A DNA stretch of 51,654 bases, from assembly GCA_036494575.1 (NCBI GenBank), contig DASXOE010000052.1, positions 1 through 51,654 of the forward strand, in the 5' to 3' direction. This document shows positions 1 through 8,763 of the stretch, in pieces; position 1 is the first letter of the stretch; the number at the start of each line of letters is the position of its first letter. The DNA is from DASZFV01 sp036494575. Its GTDB lineage: Bacteria > Myxococcota_A > Polyangia > Fen-1088. The position numbers and the translations under genes are program-made. The notes beneath the pieces were generated by a model that was given only the letters and a program-made list of their open reading frames with translations, did not search any database and was not told the DNA's origin.

Positions 1-56
1 GACATCGACGAGACGGCCTCCGAGCTGGTCGATACCATCCTGCGTGGCGGGGCGGT

Positions 57-60
<4 letters not shown>
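1..60 (+). CDS. C-terminal end of an upstream gene, probably ExbB/TolQ/MotA-type proton channel subunit (partial)
   Basis: An open frame runs from the window edge to a TGA at 58-60 and encodes 19 residues ending LRGGAV. The fragment itself is too short to identify. The ExbB assignment is inferred from position: its stop overlaps the GTG start of an ExbD gene (GTGA), and ExbB-ExbD is the usual order. The start and the rest of the gene lie outside the window. Confidence 0.5.
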
Positions 61-508
<448 letters not shown>

Positions 509-509
<1 letters not shown>

Positions 510-925
510 TGGCCTTCTCGGTCGGCGGCGCCAAGGGACGTCCCTCGGGGGACATCAACGTCACGCCCCTCATCGACATCGTGCTCGTGCTGCTCATCAT
601 CTTCATGGTCATGACGCCCGTCATGCTCAAGGAGCTGGTGGCCAAGGTGCCGCAGAAGAACACCGAGCTCGTGGCCCAACCTCCCGGCGACAACCCCATC
701 ATCGTCGAGCTCGACGCGAGCGATCGGCTGTCGCTCAACGGCGAGGCGCTCGCTCCCGAGGCGCTCGCCGCCGAGGTCAGCGAACGCCTCCGCCACGATC
801 GGCAGAAGGTCGTCTTCTTCAAGATCGACGACGACGCCAACTACGGCCGCGCCGTGCGGGTCATGGACATCTGCAAGGGCGCGGGCGCGGCGACCCTCGG
901 AATCATAACCAAAGACGACAAATAG
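509..925 (+). CDS. exbD: ExbD/TolR family biopolymer transport protein (second copy)
   Basis: A second, divergent ExbD of 138 residues. The signature DINVTPLIDIVLVLLIIF lies at residues 15-32 with the essential Asp at D23, followed by a periplasmic domain ending in TKDDK. The GTG start at 509 shares a base with the TAG of the first exbD. Paired ExbD genes after one ExbB are common in Myxococcota and other Gram-negatives with multiple Tol/Exb/Agl systems. The two copies differ enough in their periplasmic domains to be non-redundant partners. No TonB gene is visible beside them. Confidence 0.92.
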
Positions 926-1138
926 CCTCGGCGGCGGCAAAGAACCGTCGTTTGACCATTCTCGCCGGTTTGGGCCGCGCGCCCGCGATTCCGTTAACTC
1001 GGCATTGTTCCGTCAACTGCTTGGCGATGGCCAGCCCTCCGCGAGCGGTCCGCGAGCCCTCCAGACGACCGACGGCTGACCTCGTGTGGGCGTGCGCCTT
1101 AAAGGTGCGTCCCGAACAGCCGAGGGGAAAATCCAAAT

Positions 1139-1167
1139 TTCACAAGCCACAACTTCACTGTTACGAT
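1139..1167 (+). promoter_or_regulatory. Predicted sigma70-type promoter for the lipoprotein/receptor genes
   Basis: TTCACA (1139-1144) and TACGAT (1162-1167) are separated by exactly 17 bp, in the most AT-rich part of the 303-bp gap between exbD and the lipoprotein. A start of transcription near 1174 would give a ~55-nt leader that begins with a small CACCCC/GGGGTG hairpin (1170-1185). Apart from this promoter I see nothing in 926-1228. Confidence 0.45.
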
Positions 1168-1228
1168 GCCACCCCGGCGGGGGTGTCGCGACCTCGCCTC
1201 GTCGACACCACTGGTAAAGGAGCTCCGA

Positions 1229-2494
1229 ATGAAACGGTTTCCGCGGGCTATACCGGAAGCGCTCTTGGGTCTGCTGGCCATCGCGGGAAGCTGCGCGCCG
1301 AGCAGCAACGTCCAATCCGGGGCTCCGGTCCTGACGTCGTTGACGCTTAGCGATCCCTCGGGCTCGAAGGTCACCGTCACTGCGGACACGGCCTCGTGCC
1401 CGAGCGGTGCCGCCGAGGGCAAGGACTGCGACCCCGGTACCAGCGTCTGCCAGCTCGACAACGTCATCTGTAGTTGCGGCGCGAAGGACATGTGCGATCC
1501 CACGATCAAAGCAGGGGACGCGACCACCAGCGGCACGCTGAACTGCACCTTCGCGCCGATGTCGACCGTCGTGGCGACGTTCGACCGGCTCCTCTACACG
1601 GCGCCGTTCGAGGCAAACACGCAGGTCGCCAAGCTCACGGCCACGCCGACGACCACGGCAGCGGCTGCCACCGACTACACGTCCTCGGGCGCGACCCTCG
1701 GGCTCTTCTTCCCGGATTTCTTCGGCGTCCAAAAAGGTCCCAGCATCGCCGTCACAGGAAATCCGGCGCTTCCGACGGGCTCGACGGTCACGCTCGCCCT
1801 CGACACGTCGAACGTCCTCGCCAAGGACGGCAAGACGCGGTTCACGGGCATGGGACTCCTCGCGGACGGCATCATTTCGTTCAAGACGGGAGCCTTCTCC
1901 GCGAGCATCACTGTGCCGGCGCCACCCGCGCCGATGGCCCCGCCCGCCATGGGCTGTCCGGACGCAGGAATGGCCGGAGCTGCCGGCGCCGACGGGGGCG
2001 CCGACGCAACCGAGGCCGACGCTGAGGCGGGAGTCGAAGCTGGCGCCGACGGGGGAACCGAAGCTGGCGCCGAGGCCGGCGCTGATGCGGGCGTTTCCAA
2101 CGACGGCGGAGGAGAGGCCGGCGCCGAAGCGGGCGTCTCAGATGCGGGCGGGGCGACCGAGACCGGCGGAGCGGCCGACGCCGACGCCGCCGTGGCATCG
2201 ACGGACGTGCCCAGCGACATGAGCACGGCTTCCATCACCCTCAACTTCACCAATCCCGTGGGGATGGACATCCTCGGCCACGTCACGATGACCGAGAACG
2301 GTGCGCCCTTCACCGCCTTCGGCATCGACATGACGAAGCAGAGCTTCCCGAACGCCGTCGTGACGCTCAACCCGACGACCGCGTGGGCCGCCGGCAAGAC
2401 GTACTCGATCACCATCGACATGAGCGCGGCGGACGTCCTGATGAAGACGTTGGGCACTCCTGCCTCCGCCAACTTCACCATGAGCTCCAACTGA
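1229..2494 (+). CDS. Secreted lipoprotein with Ig-like (SbsA/Big_5-type) domains and an Ala/Gly/Asp/Glu linker
   Basis: The ATG at 1229 is chosen because AAAGGAG (1216-1222) sits six bases upstream; an in-frame upstream codon at 1166 lacks such a site. The 421-residue product starts with a signal peptide ending AIAGSC, a somewhat loose lipobox, so it is probably a lipoprotein. Two regions look like bacterial Ig-like folds of the SbsA/Big_5 type (roughly residues 30-230 and 325-421). They are separated by a low-complexity acidic linker of ~75 residues. Eleven bases separate it from the TonB-dependent receptor, so it may be a surface or periplasmic accessory to that receptor. The function is otherwise unknown. 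Confidence 0.8.
   Translation: MKRFPRAIPEALLGLLAIAGSCAPSSNVQSGAPVLTSLTLSDPSGSKVTVTADTASCPSGAAEGKDCDPGTSVCQLDNVICSCGAKDMCDPTIKAGDATTSGTLNCTFAPMSTVVATFDRLLYTAPFEANTQVAKLTATPTTTAAAATDYTSSGATLGLFFPDFFGVQKGPSIAVTGNPALPTGSTVTLALDTSNVLAKDGKTRFTGMGLLADGIISFKTGAFSASITVPAPPAPMAPPAMGCPDAGMAGAAGADGGADATEADAEAGVEAGADGGTEAGAEAGADAGVSNDGGGEAGAEAGVSDAGGATETGGAADADAAVASTDVPSDMSTASITLNFTNPVGMDILGHVTMTENGAPFTAFGIDMTKQSFPNAVVTLNPTTAWAAGKTYSITIDMSAADVLMKTLGTPASANFTMSSN
1972..2199 (+). repeat. Low-complexity GC-rich repeat coding an acidic Ala-Gly linker
   Basis: This part of the lipoprotein gene is an irregular repeat of GCCGGCGCC/GAGGCGGGC-like 6-12-mers that encodes alternating G, A, D and E (GADGGTEAGAEAGADAG and variants). 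It is in frame throughout and separates the two Ig-like regions. Such linkers are frequent in myxobacterial surface proteins and are prone to length change by slippage. Confidence 0.75.
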
Positions 2495-2561
2495 GGATGC
2501 CATCGTGAACAACCTTCTCATTTTCTCCCGTTCGTCCCTGCAGACTCGAAAGAGAGGCCAG

Positions 2562-5500
2562 ATGAACCGCATTCGTGGCGCAATCATTCTCGGCTTGCTG
2601 ACCTTCGCCGTCGGCAATTCGGCGTGGGCGCAAGAGACGACGGGCCGGGTGATCGGCTCCGTGACCGACAGTGACACGGGAGCGCCCCTCCCGGGCGTCA
2701 CGGTCATCGTCCAGGGCCCGCAGGGCGAGGACGCGACAATCACCGACGCGAAGGGCCAATACCTCTTCACTGCGCTGGCGGTCGGGACCTACGTCGTTCG
2801 CTATTACGTCGCCAACACATCGACCCAAGTCGAGCGCCCGGGGATCATCGTCTCCGCCGAAAAGACCGTCCGCGTGAACGCCAAGATCGCGTCAACGGCG
2901 CAAGCGAACGCCCAACAGACCTATGTCATCACGGGAAAGGCGCCGACGATCGACGTCGGTAGCCCGCGCGTCGGCACGACGTTCGATCAGGATTTCACGT
3001 TGAACCTTGCCCTGGACCCCAACTATGGCGCCGTGATCTCGAAGGCGCCGGGCGCGTTCGTCGATGGCAGCGGCAATGTCTCGATCGGAGGGGCGACTGG
3101 CCTCGAAAACATGTACATCGTCAATGGAATGAACGTCACGGGCATGCGCTACGGAAACCTCGAGGCGGGCCAGCCTTCTATCAGCGGCGGCACCAACCTG
3201 CCCACCGAATTCCTGACCCAGATCGGCGTCAATGCCGGCGGCTACCAGGCCGAGTTCGGTGGCGCCATGGGCGGCGTCATCAACACGGTGCTCAAGAGCG
3301 GCACCAATGAATTCCACGGCAGCGTCTTCGGCTCGTGGGCTCCCTACTGGCTCTCGGCATCTCCGACGACGGTCACGACGCTCGGCAGCTCGATTGCAGG
3401 CGTGCAAAAACGCGACTTCGACGACCGGCTCGGCTTCGAGGTGGGCGGTCCGCTCATCAAGGACAAACTCTTCTTCTGGGCCGGCATGGCGCCCCAAATC
3501 ACGGACACCCACGTCCTCCGCTACACGTACGCCCTACAAGACAACGGCATGGGCATGCCCAAGGTAGACGCTGCCGGCAACGCGGTGACGACGTTCCTGC
3601 CGAATGACACCCAGCGCGCCAACGAGACGCATCGGACGTACAGCTACGCGGCGACGCTCGACTACATCCCGAAAACCGACCACAAGCTCGAGCTCACGAT
3701 CTTCGGCACGCCGAGCTTCAACAATGACGTCCGCGGGGGCCTCAATGGCGGCTCGCCGTTCGACGCCCTGTACCCCGGCCCCACCGGCAACGGACCGACG
3801 ACGTATGCCCAGGAGTCGCTCACCAGGACGAACACGGACGTCTCCGCGCACTGGACGTCGAAGCTCTTCGATCGCCACTGGCAGATCGACGCGCTGGCTG
3901 GCCTTCACAGCGAGTACTTCTACGACCGTTCGCCCAGCAGCGCGCTCAATAGCTTGAACCAGCTCCAGTATGCCGGGGGGGGGCCGTCCGCGAACCTCGG
4001 CACGCAAGAGAACCTACCCGGCTGCAACGTCAACGCGGCAGACAACTTCGCTCCCTGCCCCGTGAACCCGTTCTACCTCCGGGGCGGCTTCGGCGAGATC
4101 ACGAAATCTACGGGCAACCGCTGGACGGCGGACCTCAAGTCGATGCACCTCTTCGAGGCGGGCGGACACCACGAGCTCAAGTACGGCTGGCACCTCGAGC
4201 TGCAGACGTTGGACATCTCCCGCAGCTACTCGGGCCCTGGCCCTGGCCAGCACGCGCTCGATTGGTTCAACCCTGACGGGACCCTCAACTCTCAGAGCTT
4301 CTTTCGTCTGAAGCCCGGCCAATCACCCGCGGACGAAGGCGTATTGTTCCCGAATTCGGATCTCGTGGACCCGGCCAAGGGGCTCTACCAGGACGCGCTG
4401 AACGCGTCGGTCAAGAGCCTCACCGATGCCTTCTTCTTGCAGGAAACGTTCAGCCCCCAGGGCCTGCGCAACCTCTCGGTCAACGCCGGCGTCCGCTACG
4501 AGTTCCAGACGCTCTACGACATGAACGGCGCCTCCTTCATCGACACCCGCAACCTGGCGCCGCGCGTCGGCGCGGTGTACGACCCGTTCAACGACGGCCG
4601 GTCGAAGATCTCGGTCGGTTACGGCCAGTTCTACGAGGCCATCCCGCTCGACATGGCGGCCCGCTACTTCGGCGGCGAGAACTTCGTCCAGCGCCAAGAG
4701 ATCCCGCTCAGCTCCTGCGCCCCGACAACGACCCAGGCCAGCTTCGTCGGCGCCGGCGAGTGGCACAACTGCAGCCTTGGGCCGCCCGACCCTGTTGCCG
4801 ACGGCAGCTACAGCAAAACGAACAACGGGACCGGGTTGCACCAGTCGCACATCGAGGGGCAGTACCAGAACGAGGTCGTTGCCACGCTCGAGCGCGAGCT
4901 CATGGAAGACATGACGGTGCGGGTCGATTACATGCACCGCTGGCTCGGCAGAGTCGTCGAGGACGGATACGGGGACGACAACGTGGTCGACGTCCTCGGC
5001 AACCCCGGCAACGTCCCCGCGCAAGCCATCACCGACGCACAGAAGCAGTTCGACACCACCTCGGCGATGGCGGCGGCCAACCCGAACGACTCCAAATTGG
5101 CGGCGGAGGCCGCGAACGCCAAGATCCTGCTGAACACGGTCAAGGCATTCGCCAGCGAGCCGAAGCCCGAGCGAACGTATGACTCGCTCTCGCTGACGCT
5201 CAACAAGCGCTTCTCGAGGAATTGGTTCGTGCGCGGCGCGTACACCTACTCGCGCCTCGTCGGCAACTACGAGGGCCTCTATCAATCTGAGCAGAACTAC
5301 GTCGCCCCCAACGGAACGAACGCCTACGACACGCAGGACCTGGTCGTCAACGCGCGCGGATATTTGCCGAACGACCACCCGCACCAGGGCAAGATCGACG
5401 GCTACTACTCACACCCTGTCGGACCGGGCAAGCTCACCTTCGGTCTGTCATTCCTCGCGCGCTCCGGCATGCCCCGTAACGATATGTCGAACCTCATCCC

Positions 5501-5849
5501 CGGTGCGAACTACCAGATCGTGTTTCTGCTGCCGCGCGGCTCGGCCGGCCGCACGCCGACGACAACGCAGCTCGACAGCCACATCTCCTACGCCCAGAAG
5601 ATCCAGAAGGGCGTCACGCTCGAAGCCTTCGTCGATCTGTTCAACATCTTCGACGAGCGCGCGACTCAGATGACGGACGACAACTACACCTACGACGCGG
5701 TCGCGCCGATCCAGAATGGCACGGCGAACGATCTCAAGTTCGCAAAGAACGTGTCCGGACAGCCTGTCGCCAAGAACGCCAACTTCGGGCGTCCCATCTC
5801 GTACCAGGCTCCGTTCTACAGCCGCCTGGGCCTTCGTCTCATGTTCTAA
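2562..5849 (+). CDS. TonB-dependent outer-membrane receptor, Oar-like, with N-terminal carboxypeptidase-regulatory domain
   Basis: A 1095-residue protein starting at the ATG at 2562: AGAGAGG lies just upstream and the peptide has a clean signal ending AWA|QE. A GTG at 2505 in the same frame is an alternative. Order of domains: signal peptide (1-25), a transthyretin-like carboxypeptidase-regulatory domain (~27-110; VIGSVTDSDTGAPLPGVTV), a plug (~125-250; LENMYIVNGMNVTG), then a large beta-barrel ending in an aromatic residue (RLGLRLMF). The architecture matches the Oar family of Myxococcus, which is involved in OM transport and development. Substrate unknown. Upstream ExbB/ExbD could energise it, though no tonB is seen. 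Confidence 0.9.
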   Translation: MNRIRGAIILGLLTFAVGNSAWAQETTGRVIGSVTDSDTGAPLPGVTVIVQGPQGEDATITDAKGQYLFTALAVGTYVVRYYVANTSTQVERPGIIVSAEKTVRVNAKIASTAQANAQQTYVITGKAPTIDVGSPRVGTTFDQDFTLNLALDPNYGAVISKAPGAFVDGSGNVSIGGATGLENMYIVNGMNVTGMRYGNLEAGQPSISGGTNLPTEFLTQIGVNAGGYQAEFGGAMGGVINTVLKSGTNEFHGSVFGSWAPYWLSASPTTVTTLGSSIAGVQKRDFDDRLGFEVGGPLIKDKLFFWAGMAPQITDTHVLRYTYALQDNGMGMPKVDAAGNAVTTFLPNDTQRANETHRTYSYAATLDYIPKTDHKLELTIFGTPSFNNDVRGGLNGGSPFDALYPGPTGNGPTTYAQESLTRTNTDVSAHWTSKLFDRHWQIDALAGLHSEYFYDRSPSSALNSLNQLQYAGGGPSANLGTQENLPGCNVNAADNFAPCPVNPFYLRGGFGEITKSTGNRWTADLKSMHLFEAGGHHELKYGWHLELQTLDISRSYSGPGPGQHALDWFNPDGTLNSQSFFRLKPGQSPADEGVLFPNSDLVDPAKGLYQDALNASVKSLTDAFFLQETFSPQGLRNLSVNAGVRYEFQTLYDMNGASFIDTRNLAPRVGAVYDPFNDGRSKISVGYGQFYEAIPLDMAARYFGGENFVQRQEIPLSSCAPTTTQASFVGAGEWHNCSLGPPDPVADGSYSKTNNGTGLHQSHIEGQYQNEVVATLERELMEDMTVRVDYMHRWLGRVVEDGYGDDNVVDVLGNPGNVPAQAITDAQKQFDTTSAMAAANPNDSKLAAEAANAKILLNTVKAFASEPKPERTYDSLSLTLNKRFSRNWFVRGAYTYSRLVGNYEGLYQSEQNYVAPNGTNAYDTQDLVVNARGYLPNDHPHQGKIDGYYSHPVGPGKLTFGLSFLARSGMPRNDMSNLIPGANYQIVFLLPRGSAGRTPTTTQLDSHISYAQKIQKGVTLEAFVDLFNIFDERATQMTDDNYTYDAVAPIQNGTANDLKFAKNVSGQPVAKNANFGRPISYQAPFYSRLGLRLMF

Positions 5850-5905
5850 CCTCCGCCCACCGGCGGCGCCCGACCGGGGGCCGCCAAATCTGACCGAAAC
5901 AAGAA

Positions 5906-5942
5906 CACGGCGGCCGGCTCCCGGCCGCCGTGCTCCATTTTT
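5906..5942 (+). terminator. Strong intrinsic terminator after the TonB-dependent receptor
   Basis: Two perfect 12-bp arms, CACGGCGGCCGG (5906-5917) and CCGGCCGCCGTG (5921-5932), flank a CTC loop. A TTTTT run follows at 5938-5942. It begins 57 bp after the receptor stop and separates the uptake locus from comM. Confidence 0.9.
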
Positions 5943-5996
5943 GGGCGCCGGTCTCGCGGCCATCCCCTTGGCATCGCCTTCGCTTTGTGGGGCGGC

Positions 5997-7526
5997 ATGC
6001 TCGCGCGTGTCGCCTCCGCCGCCGTCATCGGCATCGAAGCCGCTCCCATCGACGTCGAGGTCGACGTCGCCGTGGGCCTGCCGGGGTGTCACATCGTCGG
6101 GCTCGCAGACGCGGGCGTGCGCGAGGGCCGCGTGCGCATCCGCGGCGCGCTCGAGAACAGCGGCTTCAAGCTGCCGCCGCGCAAGATCACCGTCAACCTC
6201 GCGCCGGCGGACCTGCGCAAGGACGGCGCCGCCTTCGATGTCCCCATCGCCGTGGGGATGCTCTGCGCCGCGGGCGTCCTGGACACGGCGGCCACGGCGG
6301 GGACACTCTTCGTGGGCGAGCTCGCCCTCGACGGCTCCCTCCGGCCCGTGCGCGGCGTCTTGCCCATCGCCGCGTGGGCGCGCGCGCACGGCGTGCGCCG
6401 GCTCGTCGTCCCGCCGCAGAACGCGGGAGAGGCGGCCGTCGCCGGCGGCTGTGAGGTGCGCTCGGCGCGCCACCTGGCCGCGCTCGTCGGGCTCTTGCGT
6501 GGCGACGAGTCCGAAGGACCGCCCGACGAGGCCGCCCGATCCGCGCTCCTCGCCCGCGATGTCGCCGCGGCGACGGCCGACTCCGCGTGCGACCTCGCCG
6601 ACGTGCGCGGGCAAGAGGTGCCCCGGCGCGCGCTCGAGGTCGCGGCGGCGGGCGGCCACAACCTCCTCTTCGTGGGCCCACCCGGGTCGGGCAAGACCAT
6701 GCTCGCGCGCCGCCTACCCGGCATCCTGCCACCGCTCACCTTCGAGGAGGCGCTCGAGACGACGATGGTGTACTCGATCGCCGGGCAGCTCGGCGGCGCG
6801 CCGCTCGTGCGCGCCCGACCCTTCCGCGCGCCTCACCACACGGTGACGACCGCAGGGCTCGTGGGCGGCGGACCCGCGGTCCGCCCCGGCGAGATCACGC
6901 TGGCGCACAACGGCGTCCTCTTCCTCGACGAGCTGCTCGAGTTCGCGCGCCCAGCCCTCGAGGCGCTGCGCCAGCCGCTCGAGGAGCGCACGATCTCGCT
7001 CGTGCGCGCGCGCCGCGCCGTCGTCTATCCGGCCGACTTCATGCTCGTGACGGCCCTCAATCCGTGCCCGTGCGGCCACCTCGGCAGCGCGCTGCGCACG
7101 TGCACCTGCTCGCTGGCGGGCATCGCGGCCTACCGCGCGCGTCTTTCGGGGCCGCTCCTCGATCGCATCGATCTGCACGTCGACGTCCCCGCGCTGCCCT
7201 ACCGTTCGCTCGCGGACGACGCCGGCGGGGAGCCCAGCGCCGCCGTGCGCGCGCGCGTCGTCGCCGCGCGGACGCGGCAGGCGGCGCGCGGCCCGCGCTG
7301 GAACGCGCGCCTCACGTCGGCGGAGCTGCGCGCGGTTGCGCCCCTCGACGCCGACGGGCACCGCCTCCTCGAGGCGGCCGTGACGCGCTTCGGGCTGTCG
7401 GCGCGCGCGCTCACGCGCACGAGGCGCGTCGCGCGCACCCTCGCCGACCTCGACGCCAGCGACGCCGTGCGCGGGCCGCACCTCGCCGAGGCGCTGCAAT
7501 ACCGCTTGCTCGACCGAACTCAATGA
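5997..7526 (+). CDS. comM: YifB/ComM family magnesium-chelatase-like AAA+ ATPase
   Basis: A 509-residue YifB/ComM protein, the usual family length. The N-terminal ChlI-like/Lon-substrate-like domain (1-~180; GLPGCHIVGLADAGVREGR) is followed by an AAA+ Mg-chelatase module. This has a Walker A GPPGSGKTML, a Walker B LFLDELLEF and the family sequence ALNPCPCGHLG, then the C-terminal Mg-chelatase subunit domain. ComM is a branch-migration helicase used during integration of transforming DNA; that role is inferred here. ATG 5997 gives a normal N-terminus; a TTG at 5985 is possible. Its stop overlaps an ATG (ATGA) and recA follows 23 bp later, so the two recombination genes are probably cotranscribed. 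Confidence 0.92.
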   Translation: MLARVASAAVIGIEAAPIDVEVDVAVGLPGCHIVGLADAGVREGRVRIRGALENSGFKLPPRKITVNLAPADLRKDGAAFDVPIAVGMLCAAGVLDTAATAGTLFVGELALDGSLRPVRGVLPIAAWARAHGVRRLVVPPQNAGEAAVAGGCEVRSARHLAALVGLLRGDESEGPPDEAARSALLARDVAAATADSACDLADVRGQEVPRRALEVAAAGGHNLLFVGPPGSGKTMLARRLPGILPPLTFEEALETTMVYSIAGQLGGAPLVRARPFRAPHHTVTTAGLVGGGPAVRPGEITLAHNGVLFLDELLEFARPALEALRQPLEERTISLVRARRAVVYPADFMLVTALNPCPCGHLGSALRTCTCSLAGIAAYRARLSGPLLDRIDLHVDVPALPYRSLADDAGGEPSAAVRARVVAARTRQAARGPRWNARLTSAELRAVAPLDADGHRLLEAAVTRFGLSARALTRTRRVARTLADLDASDAVRGPHLAEALQYRLLDRTQ

Positions 7527-7549
7527 CACCAAACGAAAAGGGAGCACAC

Positions 7550-8602
7550 ATGTCTACGATCAAAGAGAAGATGAAGGCAGTCGCGAGCGCCATCGCGGCC
7601 ATCGAGAAGCAGTTCGGCAAGGGCGCCATCATGCCGCTCACGGGCGGCGACGTCGCCGAGATCGCCGTCGTCCCCACGGGCTCGGTCGGGCTCGACCTCG
7701 CCCTCGGAGTGGGCGGCCTGCCTCGCGGGCGCGTCATCGAGATCTACGGTCCCGAGTCTTCGGGCAAGACGACGCTCACGCTTCAGGCCATTGCCCAGGC
7801 GCAGCGGGCGGGCGGCGTGTGCGCTTTCATCGACGCCGAGCACGCGCTCGACGTCGGCTACGCGCGCAAGCTCGGCGTGCGCACCGAGGACCTGCTCGTC
7901 TCGCAGCCCGACTACGGCGAGCAGGCGCTCGAGATCGCCGACAAGCTCGTGGGCACGGGCGCGATCGATCTCATCGTCGTCGACTCCGTCGCCGCGCTCG
8001 TCCCCAAGGCCGAGATCGAGGGCGAGATGGGCGACGCGCACATGGGGCTTCAAGCCCGCCTCATGAGCCAGGCGCTTCGCAAGCTCACGGCGGCCACGGC
8101 GCGCAACAACACGGCGGTGATCTTCATCAACCAACTTCGGATGAAAATCGGCGTGGTTTACGGCAACCCGGAAACCACCACCGGCGGCAACGCACTCAAA
8201 TTCTACGCCAGCGTCCGCCTCGACATCCGCAAGATCGGCGTGGTCAAGAACGGCGACGTCGTCATGGGCACGAAGACGCGGGTCAAGGTGGTGAAGAACA
8301 AGATGGCCCCGCCCTTCCGCGAGGCGGAGTTCGAGATCCTCTACGGCATGGGGGTGAACTGGGCCGGCGAGATCGTCGACCTCGGCAGCGAGGCCGGCGT
8401 CATCGAGAAGTCCGGCGCCTACTACTCCTGGAAGGGAGAGCGCATCGCCCAGGGCCGCGAGAACGCCTGCCAGTGGATGCAGGACAACCCGAAGGCCGCC
8501 GAGGAGATCCGGACGCTGCTCATCGAGCGGCGTAAGGCCGAGAACGCGGCGCCCGCCTCAGGCTCCGCGTCGAACGCCGAGCCGAGCGCGGCGGCGGCGT
8601 GA
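7550..8602 (+). CDS. recA: Recombinase A
   Basis: A 350-residue RecA, full length. Visible features: the Walker A GPESSGKTT (67-75), the MAW-like EHALDVGYARKLGV, the Walker B IDLIVVDSV, L1/L2 loops with EGEMGDAHMGLQARLMSQALR and the ATP-cap/L2 region FINQLRMKIGVVYGNPETTTGG. An Ala/Ser-rich acidic tail closes the protein. It forms the nucleoprotein filament for homologous recombination and stimulates LexA cleavage. The ATG at 7550 has AAGGGAG five bases upstream; the earlier ATG at 7523 overlaps the comM stop but lacks such a site. No SOS box was recognised upstream of comM or recA. Confidence 0.98.
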   Translation: MSTIKEKMKAVASAIAAIEKQFGKGAIMPLTGGDVAEIAVVPTGSVGLDLALGVGGLPRGRVIEIYGPESSGKTTLTLQAIAQAQRAGGVCAFIDAEHALDVGYARKLGVRTEDLLVSQPDYGEQALEIADKLVGTGAIDLIVVDSVAALVPKAEIEGEMGDAHMGLQARLMSQALRKLTAATARNNTAVIFINQLRMKIGVVYGNPETTTGGNALKFYASVRLDIRKIGVVKNGDVVMGTKTRVKVVKNKMAPPFREAEFEILYGMGVNWAGEIVDLGSEAGVIEKSGAYYSWKGERIAQGRENACQWMQDNPKAAEEIRTLLIERRKAENAAPASGSASNAEPSAAAA

Positions 8603-8659
8603 CCCTCCCCGGTCCGCGTCCCTCCCGCTGGCGACTCTGGTAGGCGAGATCAGCGATCC

Positions 8660-8684
8660 GCGGGGAGGGCGCGGCCTCCCCCGC
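8660..8684 (+). terminator. GC-rich hairpin downstream of recA, possible terminator
   Basis: GCGGGGAGGGC (8660-8670) and GCCTCCCCCGC (8674-8684) form an imperfect stem with a three-base loop 57 bp after the recA stop. No U-tract follows, so it may be only an RNA 3'-end stabiliser or a Rho-aided terminator. Confidence 0.4.
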
Positions 8685-8763
8685 GCCGAATTCTTGTGCT
8701 CGAATACCTCCCGGAAAAGGCCGGCCTTGCCGAGACGCTTCGTGGACCATCGGCGCATTCTGT

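Noticed and set aside
1166..1228. A longer start for the Ig-like lipoprotein
   Set aside because: It would bury the signal peptide, and only the ATG at 1229 has a ribosome-binding site.
5997..7550. An SOS/LexA box ahead of comM-recA
   Set aside because: No palindrome matching known LexA sites was found in 5943-5996 or before recA.
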